Part shown: positions 38,773 through 47,931 of the stretch, one piece after another
Position numbering within the stretch: the stretch's first letter is position 1
How the letters are laid out: every line of letters begins with the position of its first letter
Origin: Burkholderiales bacterium
Lineage (GTDB): Bacteria > Pseudomonadota > Gammaproteobacteria > Burkholderiales > Burkholderiaceae_F
DNA length: 64,000 bases
Reading direction: 5' to 3'
Assembly (NCBI GenBank): GCA_016716275.1
Contig: JADJWR010000003.1
Location: 124,001-188,000 of the forward strand
Notes under the pieces: generated by a model
Told to the model about the DNA's origin: nothing
Seen by the model: only the letters and a program-made list of their open reading frames with translations
Database searches by the model: none
Program-made: the position numbers and the translations under genes

Positions 38773-41189
38773 GCATGAACGAGGCGGATACCCGCTACCA
38801 CCTCATCGACCCGGTGTTGCGGGACAAGGGTTACGTCAGCCGTGAGCGCGTCACCCTGGAAACCGTGCTGACACCGCCACCCGTCGAGCCCAACGGCCCC
38901 AAGGGGCGCAGACGAAAGGGACCTGGGCGCACCGACTACCTGCTTTGCGTGCAGGTAGGTAATGCCCCCAGGCCCATGCCGGTGGCCGTCCTCGAAGCCA
39001 AGAAGGAGGCCGAGGATCCACTGAAGGGCATGCAGCAGGCGCGCGGATATGCCGACACACTGCGCTTCGACGTGAAGTACACCTTCTCGACCAACGGCCA
39101 TAGGTACGGCGAGTACGACCGCTTTACCCAGTTGATCGACGGCCCATTCCCGTTCGGTGACTTCCCTTCGCACCCCGACCTCACGGCGCGGTACGCCAAA
39201 GACAGCGGCATCAACCTGACACGCCCCGAAGCGGCCATCCTGTTTCAACCCGACAGTCCGGCCTGGTCCCAAAGCCGCTACTACCAGGACGCCGCCATCC
39301 GGGCTACGTTTGAGAAGATCCTGCTCGACCGTCAGACCGGCAAGCCCCCGCGCGTGCTGCTCGCGCTAGCCACCGGCTCGGGCAAGACCATCATCGCCAC
39401 CAACCTGCTGTGGCGGCTGGCGCAGGCGGGGCAACTGCCAAAGCCCGCCCTTTTCCTGTGCGACCGCGATGAGCTGCGCGAACAGGCCTACACCAAGCTC
39501 AGCGCTGCGTTCGGCGGCAACGCCCGCATCGTCAAAACGGAGCGGGGTGGCAACGCCGCGGCCAACGCGCGCATCCACATTGCTACCTACCAGACTCTGG
39601 GTCTGGACGACGGCGATCCGGGCGACGGAGGCTTTGCCAGCTTCCTTACGGAACACTACGGCGAAGATGCCTTCAGCGTCATCATCATCGACGAGTGCCA
39701 TCGCTCGGCCTGGGGCCGTTGGTCCGAAGTGCTCCGACGCAACCCCAACGCGATCCACATCGGCCTGACCGCGACCCCACGCAAGCTGGAGGAGTCCGAC
39801 AAGGCCAGCCAGGAAGATCAGGAGATCACCGCCAACAACCGCCGGTACTTCGGCGAGCCGGTGTACGAGTACACGCTGATCCAGGCGCAGGAAGACGGCT
39901 ACCTGGCCGCCTGCGAGATCGTCAAGCGCAAGGCCAGCATCGACAGCGCCACGTTCACGAAGAAGGAAATCCTCGCTGCCGGCGTCAGGGACATCAAGAC
40001 CGGCAAGCTCCTCACCGAAGAGGACCTGACCAAGGACGAATACACCGGCAAGGACTTCGACGACGAGCTGTTCATCGAACTGCGCACGCCCCGGATGTGC
40101 GCCGATCTATTCGAGCTTCTGTGCGAAAACGGCGGGCCAGAGCAGAAGGTCATCATCTTCTGCACCCGCGAGATCCATGCCGATCGCGTGGCCCAGCACA
40201 TGAACAACCTGTACGTGCGCTGGTGCAAGGAGCGCGGGCACACGCCGAAGGACCACTACGCCTTCAAGTGCATGGGTGGCCCCAACAACGGCGCCGACAT
40301 GATCGAGCCCATGCGCGGCTCGGGCGAGCGAGCTTTCATCGCCTGCACCGTGGACCTTCTGGAGGCCGGCGTGGACATCGAGCGGCTGAACGCCGTGGTG
40401 TTCTTCCGCTACCTGCAGTCGCCGATCAAGTTCTACCAGATGGTCGGGCGCGGCACGCGCATCCACGAAGAGACGCAGAAGTACAAGTTCTGGCTCTACG
40501 ACTACACGGACGTCACGAGCCTGTTCGGCACCGACTTCATTTCCAAGCCGCCGCGTCCGGGCGGCGGTGGCAGGGGAGGCGGCGACGACGGCGGCGACGG
40601 CGGTGACGGGGGCGAAGGCCCGCACGTGGCCGAGATGCGCGGCCAGTACGTCGTCGTCAATCCGCAGGGCCGGTTCATCCTCGTGCAGCGCGACGGGCGC
40701 GACACCCCCGTTCCCGTCGATGAGTACCGGCGCGAGGTGATTCAGCGGGTGATCGCCGAGGCACACAACCTCGACGAGTTCCGCGCGCTGTGGATCGAAA
40801 CCCAGAAGCGTCGCAGCCTGATCGACCACCTGCTGGGCGACAACTTCAGCCCGGAGGTGATTCGTGAAATCGACCACATGACCGACTTCGACCTCTACGA
40901 CTTCTTCGGCCACCACGGCTACCACGCCCGCGCCCTGCGTCGCCCTGAGCGTGGCGAACTGTTCATCAGCAGCCAACGCCCCTGGTTCGAAGGCATGGAC
41001 CCCAAGGCCGCCATCGTGCTCAAGGGCCTGGGTCATCAGTTCGCGGCTGGCGGCACCGATGCGCTGGAAACCCCAGCGCTGTGGGAGGTGCCGGAGATCA
41101 AGCTGGCGGGCGGGCTCGATGCGCTACGAGCACTGGGCAAGCCCACGGACGTGATGCGCGACGCAAAGGGAAGGCTATTTGGCGTATGA
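38769..41189 (+). CDS. hsdR: Type I restriction enzyme, HsdR subunit
   Basis: 806 aa motor/nuclease subunit. The N-terminal PD-(D/E)xK nuclease has Asp in GRTDYLL and VLEAKKE. The SF2 translocase follows: Walker A LATGSGKT (near residue 200), IIDECHRS, TATP, and the arginine-finger motif QMVGRGTR. An unusual Gly/Asp linker (GGGGRGGGDDGGDGG) near residues 593-612 joins the C-terminal EcoEI-like domain that docks on the methyltransferase. ATG overlaps the ATPase stop; its own stop overlaps the hsdS ATG. Confidence 0.94.
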   Translation: MSMNEADTRYHLIDPVLRDKGYVSRERVTLETVLTPPPVEPNGPKGRRRKGPGRTDYLLCVQVGNAPRPMPVAVLEAKKEAEDPLKGMQQARGYADTLRFDVKYTFSTNGHRYGEYDRFTQLIDGPFPFGDFPSHPDLTARYAKDSGINLTRPEAAILFQPDSPAWSQSRYYQDAAIRATFEKILLDRQTGKPPRVLLALATGSGKTIIATNLLWRLAQAGQLPKPALFLCDRDELREQAYTKLSAAFGGNARIVKTERGGNAAANARIHIATYQTLGLDDGDPGDGGFASFLTEHYGEDAFSVIIIDECHRSAWGRWSEVLRRNPNAIHIGLTATPRKLEESDKASQEDQEITANNRRYFGEPVYEYTLIQAQEDGYLAACEIVKRKASIDSATFTKKEILAAGVRDIKTGKLLTEEDLTKDEYTGKDFDDELFIELRTPRMCADLFELLCENGGPEQKVIIFCTREIHADRVAQHMNNLYVRWCKERGHTPKDHYAFKCMGGPNNGADMIEPMRGSGERAFIACTVDLLEAGVDIERLNAVVFFRYLQSPIKFYQMVGRGTRIHEETQKYKFWLYDYTDVTSLFGTDFISKPPRPGGGGRGGGDDGGDGGDGGEGPHVAEMRGQYVVVNPQGRFILVQRDGRDTPVPVDEYRREVIQRVIAEAHNLDEFRALWIETQKRRSLIDHLLGDNFSPEVIREIDHMTDFDLYDFFGHHGYHARALRRPERGELFISSQRPWFEGMDPKAAIVLKGLGHQFAAGGTDALETPALWEVPEIKLAGGLDALRALGKPTDVMRDAKGRLFGV

Positions 41190-42403
41190 GTATCCGGGCT
41201 ACTCGCATCGGCCATGTTGCGACTGTCGTGGCGGGAGGAACGCCAACGCGCGGGGTCGCGGCCTACTACCGAGGTTCGATCCCGTGGATCAAGACGCTTG
41301 ATCTGAACTGCGGGACAGTCGTGGCATCAGAAGAGTGCATTACGACGGAGGGGCTCCGTTCGATTCGAGCGGGCGTCAATCCTCCCGGAAGCGTGATGGT
41401 CGCGATGTATGGCGGTGCGGGCACGATAGGCAAGTCGGGGCTGCTCGGTATTGAGGCGGCAACAAACCAAGCGGTGGCATCAATACTGCCCAATCCGGCG
41501 ATATTCGACTCAGAGTTCCTTCACTACCAACTGATGCATCTTCGTGGCGAATGGATGCAGTTCAGCCAAGGCAATCGGAAGGATCCGAACATCAACAAGT
41601 CAGTTGTTGAGGACATGCTGATTTGGCTACCTGAGGACACTGACGTTCAACGCGGCATTGCTGCTAGTCTGAAGGCCCAACTGGCTGAGGTAGACCGGGC
41701 GCGGCAGGCGGTCACGGCGCAGCGCAACGGCGCCGAGTCGCTTCTGGCTGCCATTTACCGCGAAGCCTTCGCGCAAGTGGTTCCAGTTGCCGTGCCACCG
41801 ACCTTTGACGACCCGCCAGCCGGCTGGCAGTGGCGCAAACTCACCGATGTGGCACGACTCGAAAGCGGCCACACCCCGAGCCGGTCGCGTCCGGACTGGT
41901 GGGGCGGGGATGTGTCGTGGATCTCACTGACCGAGATTCGTGCCTTGGATGGGCATTGGGTCGAAAACACGCGGCTGCGAACCAACGCTGCGGGAATCGC
42001 CAACTCGGCCGCGCGAATCTTGCCGCGTGGAACGGTCTGCTACTCGCGCACGGCCTCCGTGGGCTTTGTGGCCATCATGGCCAAGCCCATGGCAACGAGT
42101 CAGGACTTCGCCAACTGGGTGTGCGGCAACTCGCTCGATCCGGAGTTCTTGATGCACGCGCTGGTCCGCGCACGCAAGGGACTGCGTGACCTGGCGACTG
42201 GAGCGACGCACAAGACGATCTACATGCCGACGCTGGAATCCTTCCACGTCTGCGCGCCCGATATCGACACCCAACGTCGCATCGTCCGCAGCCTCAAGCA
42301 GCACTTGGAGGAGGCGTCAGCCCTTTGTACAGCGCTGGATGCACAGCAGGCAGAACTGGCGAGGCTGCCCCAACGCCTGCTCGCCCAAGCCTTCGAGAAC
42401 TGA
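41186..42403 (+). CDS. hsdS: Type I restriction enzyme, HsdS specificity subunit
   Basis: 405 aa with two target-recognition domains. TRD1 opens with VATVVAGGTPTRGVAAYY and ends in a conserved helix region (VQRGIAASLKAQLAEVDRAR). TRD2 opens with KLTDVARLESGHTPSRSRPDWW and ends likewise (TQRRIVRSLKQHLEEA). TRD1 DNA is visibly AT-richer than TRD2 and the neighbours, a sign of domain exchange. The ATG overlaps the hsdR stop. The gene order R-S-M is less usual than R-M-S. Confidence 0.93.
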   Translation: MSIRATRIGHVATVVAGGTPTRGVAAYYRGSIPWIKTLDLNCGTVVASEECITTEGLRSIRAGVNPPGSVMVAMYGGAGTIGKSGLLGIEAATNQAVASILPNPAIFDSEFLHYQLMHLRGEWMQFSQGNRKDPNINKSVVEDMLIWLPEDTDVQRGIAASLKAQLAEVDRARQAVTAQRNGAESLLAAIYREAFAQVVPVAVPPTFDDPPAGWQWRKLTDVARLESGHTPSRSRPDWWGGDVSWISLTEIRALDGHWVENTRLRTNAAGIANSAARILPRGTVCYSRTASVGFVAIMAKPMATSQDFANWVCGNSLDPEFLMHALVRARKGLRDLATGATHKTIYMPTLESFHVCAPDIDTQRRIVRSLKQHLEEASALCTALDAQQAELARLPQRLLAQAFEN

Positions 42404-42405
42404 TC

Positions 42406-44337
42406 ATGGCCCGATCCAAGAAGACGGACAGACCGCCCAAGGCCATCGCCACCACCCAATCGCTCTCGGCCTTCGTCAAGAGCATCTGCGACGTGATGCG
42501 CCGCTCGAACTGCGCGAGCGCGCTGCAGTACGTGCCGGAGCTGACGTGGATCCTGTTCCTGCGCATACTCGACGCCCAGGAGGTGCGCGACCAGGAGAAG
42601 GCCGAAGCCGTAGGCGCCTCCTTCACGCCCGCGCTGCGCGCGCCATACCGCTGGCAGGACTGGGCCGCGCCCTGGTCCGATAAACCTGGGCACCAGAAGA
42701 CGCCCGAGGGCAATCCCTTCGGGTGGAAACGGCAGGAACTGTTCGCCGCCGGCGACGGCAGGCTGTTCGACTTCATCAACAAGGAACTGCTGCCCCACCT
42801 GCACAGCCTGGACGTGGACCTGCGCACGGGCTTGCCAATGCCCGGTGCTACGCCGAAGCAGCGCATCATCGGCCGCATCATGACGGCCGTCGAGCGCGTG
42901 CGGGTGGACTCGGAGACCAACCTGCGCGACATCCTCGACAAGGTCGACGAGATCAGCGTCGACCACATCGACGACCAGCACTTCTTCACGCTGTCGCAGG
43001 TGTACGAGGACCTGCTGCTGAAGATGGGCGAGAAGAACTCCGACGGCGGCCAGTTCTTCACGCCGCGCGAGGTGATCCGCGCCATGGTGCACACGGTGGA
43101 TCCGCAGCTCGGGCAGACGGTGTATGACCCCTGCTGCGGCACCGGCGGCTTTCTGGCCATCGCCTACGAGCACATCAACCGCAAGCTGGGGGCGCAGGCC
43201 CGCAGCACCGACATCGACACGCTCAAGCACGATACGTTCTTCGGCCGCGAGAAGGAGAACCTCGTGTTCCCCATCGCGTTGGCCAACCTGGTGCTGCACG
43301 GCATCGATCAGCCCAACCTGTGGCACGGCAATTCGCTGACACGCCGCGCCACCTACGGCGCGCTGTTCGAGAGCGCGCCCAAACAGTTCGACGTGATCCT
43401 GACCAACCCGCCCTTCGGCGGCAAGGAGGGTAAGGACGCGCAGAAGAACTTCGCCTTCGAGACCAGCGCCACCCAGGTGCTTTTCTTGCAGGACATCCTG
43501 GCCGAGCTGGCGCCGGCCGGCACCTGCGCCATCGTGCTGGACGAGGGCCTGCTGTTCCGCACCAACGAGAGCGCCTTCGTCGACACCAAGCGCAAGCTGG
43601 TGGACGAGTGCGATCTGTGGGCCATCCTCAGCCTGCCGGGCGGCGTGTTCTCCACCGCCGGCGCGGGCGTCAAGACCAACCTGCTGTTCTTCACCAAGGG
43701 CCGCAAGACCGAGCGCATCTGGTACTACGACCTGTCGCAGGTGAAGGTGGGCAAGAAGACGCCGCTGACACTCTCGCACTTCGGCTTCGCTCCCGATGGG
43801 TCGGTGCTGGACGATGCGGCGCTGCCCGCTGCGCTGGTGGCCGACTGGCAAGCCGATGAAGCCAACGCAGGCAAACCCTTCCCGAGCTACGCCCGCCAGT
43901 TGATGCGGCGCGGCACGCCTGAGGCCGACAGCCGCTGGTCCTGGACGGTGGACTTGGCCGCCCGCCGCGCCAAGGCCCGCGAGGAGATGCGGCCCTTGCT
44001 GGACGGTGCGGCCAAGCTCAAAGCCGAGGTGGTGGACCTCAAGGAGCGCTTGAAGCGCCTGAAGAAGGACAAGGCCGCCGACCTTGTGCTGCAAGCGCAC
44101 GAGGCGCAAATCCGCGAGACGGACAAGGCTGCGCGCGACCTCGAATCGCAGGCAGCGGCCATCGACGCTGCCGTATTCGACCTGAAAGCGGTCAATCCGA
44201 ATGCCGTGGCGACGGTCGACGAGCGCACGCCGACGCAGATCATCGAGAGCATCGCGGCGCAGGGGCAGGTGGTGTCGGAAGCGCTCGCGCGGCTGCGGGC
44301 GTTGCTGGCGGCCGATGCAGCCGCCGCGACTGCATGA
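42406..44337 (+). CDS. hsdM: Type I restriction enzyme, HsdM methyltransferase
   Basis: 643 aa N6-adenine methyltransferase. SAM motif I is DPCCGTGGFLAIA (near residue 241) and catalytic motif IV is NPPFGGKEG (near 335). The N-terminal helical domain (LSAFVKSICDVMRRSN, VPELTWILFLRILD) binds HsdS. The C-terminus carries a long coiled coil (LKAEVVDLKERLKRLKKDKA). Starts two bases after the hsdS stop. Required for both protection and cleavage. Confidence 0.94.
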   Translation: MARSKKTDRPPKAIATTQSLSAFVKSICDVMRRSNCASALQYVPELTWILFLRILDAQEVRDQEKAEAVGASFTPALRAPYRWQDWAAPWSDKPGHQKTPEGNPFGWKRQELFAAGDGRLFDFINKELLPHLHSLDVDLRTGLPMPGATPKQRIIGRIMTAVERVRVDSETNLRDILDKVDEISVDHIDDQHFFTLSQVYEDLLLKMGEKNSDGGQFFTPREVIRAMVHTVDPQLGQTVYDPCCGTGGFLAIAYEHINRKLGAQARSTDIDTLKHDTFFGREKENLVFPIALANLVLHGIDQPNLWHGNSLTRRATYGALFESAPKQFDVILTNPPFGGKEGKDAQKNFAFETSATQVLFLQDILAELAPAGTCAIVLDEGLLFRTNESAFVDTKRKLVDECDLWAILSLPGGVFSTAGAGVKTNLLFFTKGRKTERIWYYDLSQVKVGKKTPLTLSHFGFAPDGSVLDDAALPAALVADWQADEANAGKPFPSYARQLMRRGTPEADSRWSWTVDLAARRAKAREEMRPLLDGAAKLKAEVVDLKERLKRLKKDKAADLVLQAHEAQIRETDKAARDLESQAAAIDAAVFDLKAVNPNAVATVDERTPTQIIESIAAQGQVVSEALARLRALLAADAAAATA

Positions 44338-44341
44338 GCCT

Positions 44342-44896
44342 ATGGCCACAAAGAAGTCTGCTCCCACCTGGTCCGACGTAAGAGGCAAGCTCACGAGCTT
44401 CGACCGCACGGGGTTGGTCGGTCTGGTGCAGGACCTCTACGCCGCCAGCAAGGATAACCAGGCCTTCCTGCACGCCCGCTTCGGGCTCGGCGACGATGTA
44501 CTCGAGCCCTACAAGGCCGCCATCGACCGCTGGCTGTGGCCCGACGTGTTCAAGCACCAGGACACCTCGATCGCCAAGGCCAAGAAGGCGATTGCCGACT
44601 ACAAGAAGGCCATCGGCCAGCCGGAAGGCTTGGCTGAGCTGACGGTGTTCTTCTGCGAGCGTGCAGTCGGCTTCAGCAACGATGTCGGCTTGCAGGACGA
44701 AGGCTACTTCGATGCCTTGGTGCGCATGTTCGCGCAGGCACTGAAGGTCATCGGCGCCTTGCCCGAGGAGCGCAGGCCAGCACTGCTGGGACGCCTGGAC
44801 GCTGTTCGACGTCTCGGCCACAACCTGGGCTATGGCGTTGGCGACGACATGGACACCCTCCTGGCCGAGCACGGATGCGATGGCGGACCGAGATGA
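44342..44896 (+). CDS. DUF6155-like protein
   Basis: 184 aa, mainly helical, no signal. GKLTSFDRTGLVGLVQDLYA, then NQAFLHARF, AKAKKAIADYKKA and LTVFFCERAVGF fit DUF6155, a family seen beside restriction genes. No catalytic motif seen. It begins four bases after hsdM and its 3' end overlaps the primase-helicase start by 17 bases, so it belongs to the same operon. An accessory or immunity-like role is only inference. Confidence 0.65.
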   Translation: MATKKSAPTWSDVRGKLTSFDRTGLVGLVQDLYAASKDNQAFLHARFGLGDDVLEPYKAAIDRWLWPDVFKHQDTSIAKAKKAIADYKKAIGQPEGLAELTVFFCERAVGFSNDVGLQDEGYFDALVRMFAQALKVIGALPEERRPALLGRLDAVRRLGHNLGYGVGDDMDTLLAEHGCDGGPR

Positions 44897-47234
44897 GCTG
44901 TCGGTACTGCGTGCCGAGAACGCTCGCCTGATTGCACTTCTCGAATCGCACCGCATCGAGTGGCGTGCGCCTTCGCGGCCGTTGCCGCCACCTGCCGAAA
45001 AGTCGAGGCTGTCCGCCGACGAGAAGGTCGCGCTCTTCCGGCGCCTGTTCCGCGGCCGCACCGATGTGTTCCCCGTCCGCTGGGAAAGCAAGACCACGGG
45101 CAAGTCGGGCTACGCGCCGGCCTGCGCGAATGAGTGGCGCGCCGGTGTGTGCGAGAAGCCCCGTATCAAGTGCGGAGACTGCGGCAGCCGTGTACTCATC
45201 CCCCTGTCGGACGCAGCGATCTACAAGCACCTGGCCGGGGAGCATACGGTCGGGGTGTATCCCCTGTTGGAGGACGACAGCTGCTACTTCCTGGCCGTCG
45301 ACTTCGACGAGGAAGAGTGGCGGGACGATGCAGGGGCGTTCATGCGGTCGTGCGTGGAACTGGGCGTGCCAGCGGCGCTGGAGATCTCGCGATCCGGCCG
45401 AGGCGCCCACGCCTGGCTGTTCTTCGCCAACCGTGTCTCGGCCCGCGATGCGCGGCGGCTGGGCACGGCCATCATCAGCCACACCTGCGCGCGCACGCGG
45501 CAACTCCGGCTCACGTCCTACGACCGGCTGTTCCCGAATCAGGACACGATGCCGAAGGGCGGCTTCGGCAACCTGATCGCCTTGCCGCTGCAAAAGGGTC
45601 GGAGGGAAGAGGGCTTCAGCGTGTTCGTGGATGCTGAGCTGCGTCCCCACCCGGATCAATGGGCGTTCCTGGCCTCCGTCCGGCCGATGGCCGCGCACGA
45701 CATGGAGCCGACTATCCTGCGCGCCACGGGCGGCGTTCATCCGCTGGACGTCACCTTTATCGACGACGAAGACCTGGCCACGCCTTGGAAGCGCCAGAGC
45801 ACGGCGTCGAGGAAGTTGACGGGGCCGATGCCCCGGTCCCTGACGGTGACCCTGGCCAACCTGATTTACTTCGAGAAGGCGCAACTGCCGCAGCCCCTGG
45901 CCAATCGCCTGATTCGCCTAGCGGCGTTCCAGAACCCCGCGTTCTACAGGGCGCAGGCAATGCGGATGTCGGTGTGGGACAAGCCGCGCGTCATCGGCTG
46001 CGCTGAAAACTACCCGCAGCACATCGCATTGCCCCGCGGGTGTCTGGATGCCGCCGTGGCGCTGCTGCGCGAGAACGGCATTGCCTGCGACCTGCGAGAC
46101 GAGCGCTTCGGCGGCCAGCCGCTGGAGGTGTCTTTCGTCGGCAATCTGCGTCTCGACCAGGAGGCGGCCATCGCTGCGATGCTGTCCCACGACGCCGGGG
46201 TGCTGTGCGCGCCGACTGCCTTCGGCAAGACGGTCACCGCCGCCGCAATGATCGCGCGCCGGGGTGTCAATACCTTGGTGCTGGTTCACCGTACCGAACT
46301 GCTCAAGCAGTGGCAGGAACGGCTGCAGGCCTTTCTCGGCGTGGGCAAGAGCGTGGTCGGCACCATCGGCGGCGGCAAGGCCAAGCCGACCGGCAAGATC
46401 GACATCGCTGTGATGCAGTCCTTATCCCGCCAGGGCGAGGTGAACGCGCTGGTCGAGGACTACGGACACGTGATCATCGACGAGTGCCACCACGTCGGTG
46501 CGGTGTCCTTCGATGCCATCCTGAAGCGGACGAAGGCCAAGTACGTGCTCGGCCTGACCGCGACGCCGATCCGCCGCGACGGCCAGCAGCCGATCATATT
46601 CATGCAGTGCGGGCCGATCCGACACACCGCAGCGACGCCGGTTGGCGCGCCACACGATCTGGAGGTCGTGCCGCGGTCACGCTTGGCGCGCATTGACCTG
46701 CCGCCTGAGGCCGGAATTCAGGACGTGTTCCGCCACCTGGCCAATGATCGGGAACGGACCGGCGCCATCGCAGCCGAAGTCGAGGATGCGTTCGCGCGAG
46801 GTCGCAAGGTACTCGTCCTGACCGAGCGCACCGAGCACCTCGATGCGATTTCGGCTGCGTTGGATGGTTTGGTGCCTGCGCCGATGGTGCTGCACGGCCG
46901 GATCTCGAAGAGGCAGCGCACTGCCCTCATCGCGGGGCTGGACGCACTGCCGCCCGACGCGCCCCGCATCCTGTTGGCGACCGGCAAACTGGTCGGCGAA
47001 GGCTTTGACCATCCACCGCTGGATACGCTGGTGCTGGCCATGCCGGTGTCCTGGAAGGGCACGCTGCAGCAGTACGCGGGGCGGCTGCATCGGGAGCACG
47101 GCAGCAAGACCGACGTGCGCATCATCGACATCGTGGACGCCGGTCATCCGGCATTGCTGCGGATGTGGGAGAGACGGCAGCGCGGCTATCGGGCGATGGG
47201 GTACCGGATTCGAAGCGAAGACTTCGTCGAGTGA
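44880..47234 (+). CDS. TOTE-type archaeo-eukaryotic primase fused to SF2 helicase
   Basis: 784 aa. Residues 45-290 form an AEP primase of the TOTE conflict-system type: VDFDE (140-144) gives the catalytic Asp pair, SGRGAHAW (172-179) the His motif, and Cys82, Cys91, Cys98 and Cys101 a zinc site. Residues 415-780 are an XPB/ERCC3-like helicase: Walker A APTAFGKT, DECHH (534-538), TATPIRR and the final QYAGRLHREHG. A short coiled coil (LSVLRAENARLIALLE) opens the protein. TOTE proteins are linked to anti-mobile-element conflict. Last gene of the operon. Confidence 0.88.
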   Translation: MADRDELSVLRAENARLIALLESHRIEWRAPSRPLPPPAEKSRLSADEKVALFRRLFRGRTDVFPVRWESKTTGKSGYAPACANEWRAGVCEKPRIKCGDCGSRVLIPLSDAAIYKHLAGEHTVGVYPLLEDDSCYFLAVDFDEEEWRDDAGAFMRSCVELGVPAALEISRSGRGAHAWLFFANRVSARDARRLGTAIISHTCARTRQLRLTSYDRLFPNQDTMPKGGFGNLIALPLQKGRREEGFSVFVDAELRPHPDQWAFLASVRPMAAHDMEPTILRATGGVHPLDVTFIDDEDLATPWKRQSTASRKLTGPMPRSLTVTLANLIYFEKAQLPQPLANRLIRLAAFQNPAFYRAQAMRMSVWDKPRVIGCAENYPQHIALPRGCLDAAVALLRENGIACDLRDERFGGQPLEVSFVGNLRLDQEAAIAAMLSHDAGVLCAPTAFGKTVTAAAMIARRGVNTLVLVHRTELLKQWQERLQAFLGVGKSVVGTIGGGKAKPTGKIDIAVMQSLSRQGEVNALVEDYGHVIIDECHHVGAVSFDAILKRTKAKYVLGLTATPIRRDGQQPIIFMQCGPIRHTAATPVGAPHDLEVVPRSRLARIDLPPEAGIQDVFRHLANDRERTGAIAAEVEDAFARGRKVLVLTERTEHLDAISAALDGLVPAPMVLHGRISKRQRTALIAGLDALPPDAPRILLATGKLVGEGFDHPPLDTLVLAMPVSWKGTLQQYAGRLHREHGSKTDVRIIDIVDAGHPALLRMWERRQRGYRAMGYRIRSEDFVE

Positions 47235-47931
47235 TGGGGACACCGTCGAGGAGACGCGGCGTGGTTCAGACGACTGGAATATGAAAGCGCAAGATCTGCG
47301 TGCGCGCGGTCCCGAGTTCGATCCGGAAACGTCGCTGAAGAGCTCGCGTTCGCATGCTGCCGCGGGCTCAGAATCGCTGGTGGATCGACCGGGGGACAGG
47401 GCCGCGACCCCTTGCAAAGCCAATGCCGGCGCGTGGCTTGACGGCCACCCCTTCCGCCAGAACCGCGGGTAAGCCTCTGATATAAAAGCGATTGCCAAAT
47501 CGCTTGGTCGGCTACCCACGAATCTACCCACCCACGCAATTCTGGCTGCCGGCCACTGATGCCGGGTCGCCCGCCGAACGAAGGTGGAAGTTGTCTCCTG
47601 CTGAGTCCAGTCTGCAAGCGGAGCTTGAGAACTCCACCGGCGTGCGCCGCCGCCAGGACGACAGGCCCCCGCCCCTAAGAATCGCCGACCCCCACCCCGG
47701 TACCGGTAGATCGAAATCTACCGGGGGGAGTGTCGCAGGGGATACCTTAGCGGCTTCAGCGCGCCGGGGTCGGTGATCGGCTCTATCGTGGACGACGACG
47801 AGCGCGGCCAGCAACGCGGCGACGCAGGCGTGCAGACGACCAGTCATGGCTAGATACTCGAAAGAGTCGCCCTGTATCGAAAGGGCCATCGGCTTTCCAT
47901 GGTTGGTCCGCCTTGTCCGCCCGCGCCGGTC
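47235..47931. other. Intergenic stretch with two perfect inverted repeats
   Basis: Homology to element copy 2 ends about 47270. Further right are AAGCGATT-GCCA-AATCGCTT (47486-47505) and CCGGTAGAT-CGAA-ATCTACCGG (47703-47724). The second is a stable hairpin and may stop transcription from either side. No convincing gene. Confidence 0.6.

Larger units (their letters stand above)
31640..47270 (+). mobile_element. Genomic-island element, copy 1 (integrase, hipBA, type I RM, TOTE-type)
   Basis: Bounds come from homology with the copy at 56036-60641. The left edge starts at GGGGTCGATTGCG and the right edge ends about GGTTCAGAC. Gene order is DUF6933 pseudogene, tyrosine recombinase, unknown gene, hipA/hipB, DUF4143 ATPase, hsdR, hsdS, hsdM, DUF6155-like and primase-helicase. 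Mobility is inferred from the recombinase and from duplication; no exact attachment-site repeats were found. Confidence 0.65.

Noticed and set aside
42220..44409. Leftward open frame of 729 codons across hsdM
   Set aside because: Antisense to a clear HsdM with intact motifs; its sequence is low-complexity and resembles nothing.
47464..47931. Possible insertion-sequence end because of two dyads
   Set aside because: No transposase, no matching second end and no target duplication were found.
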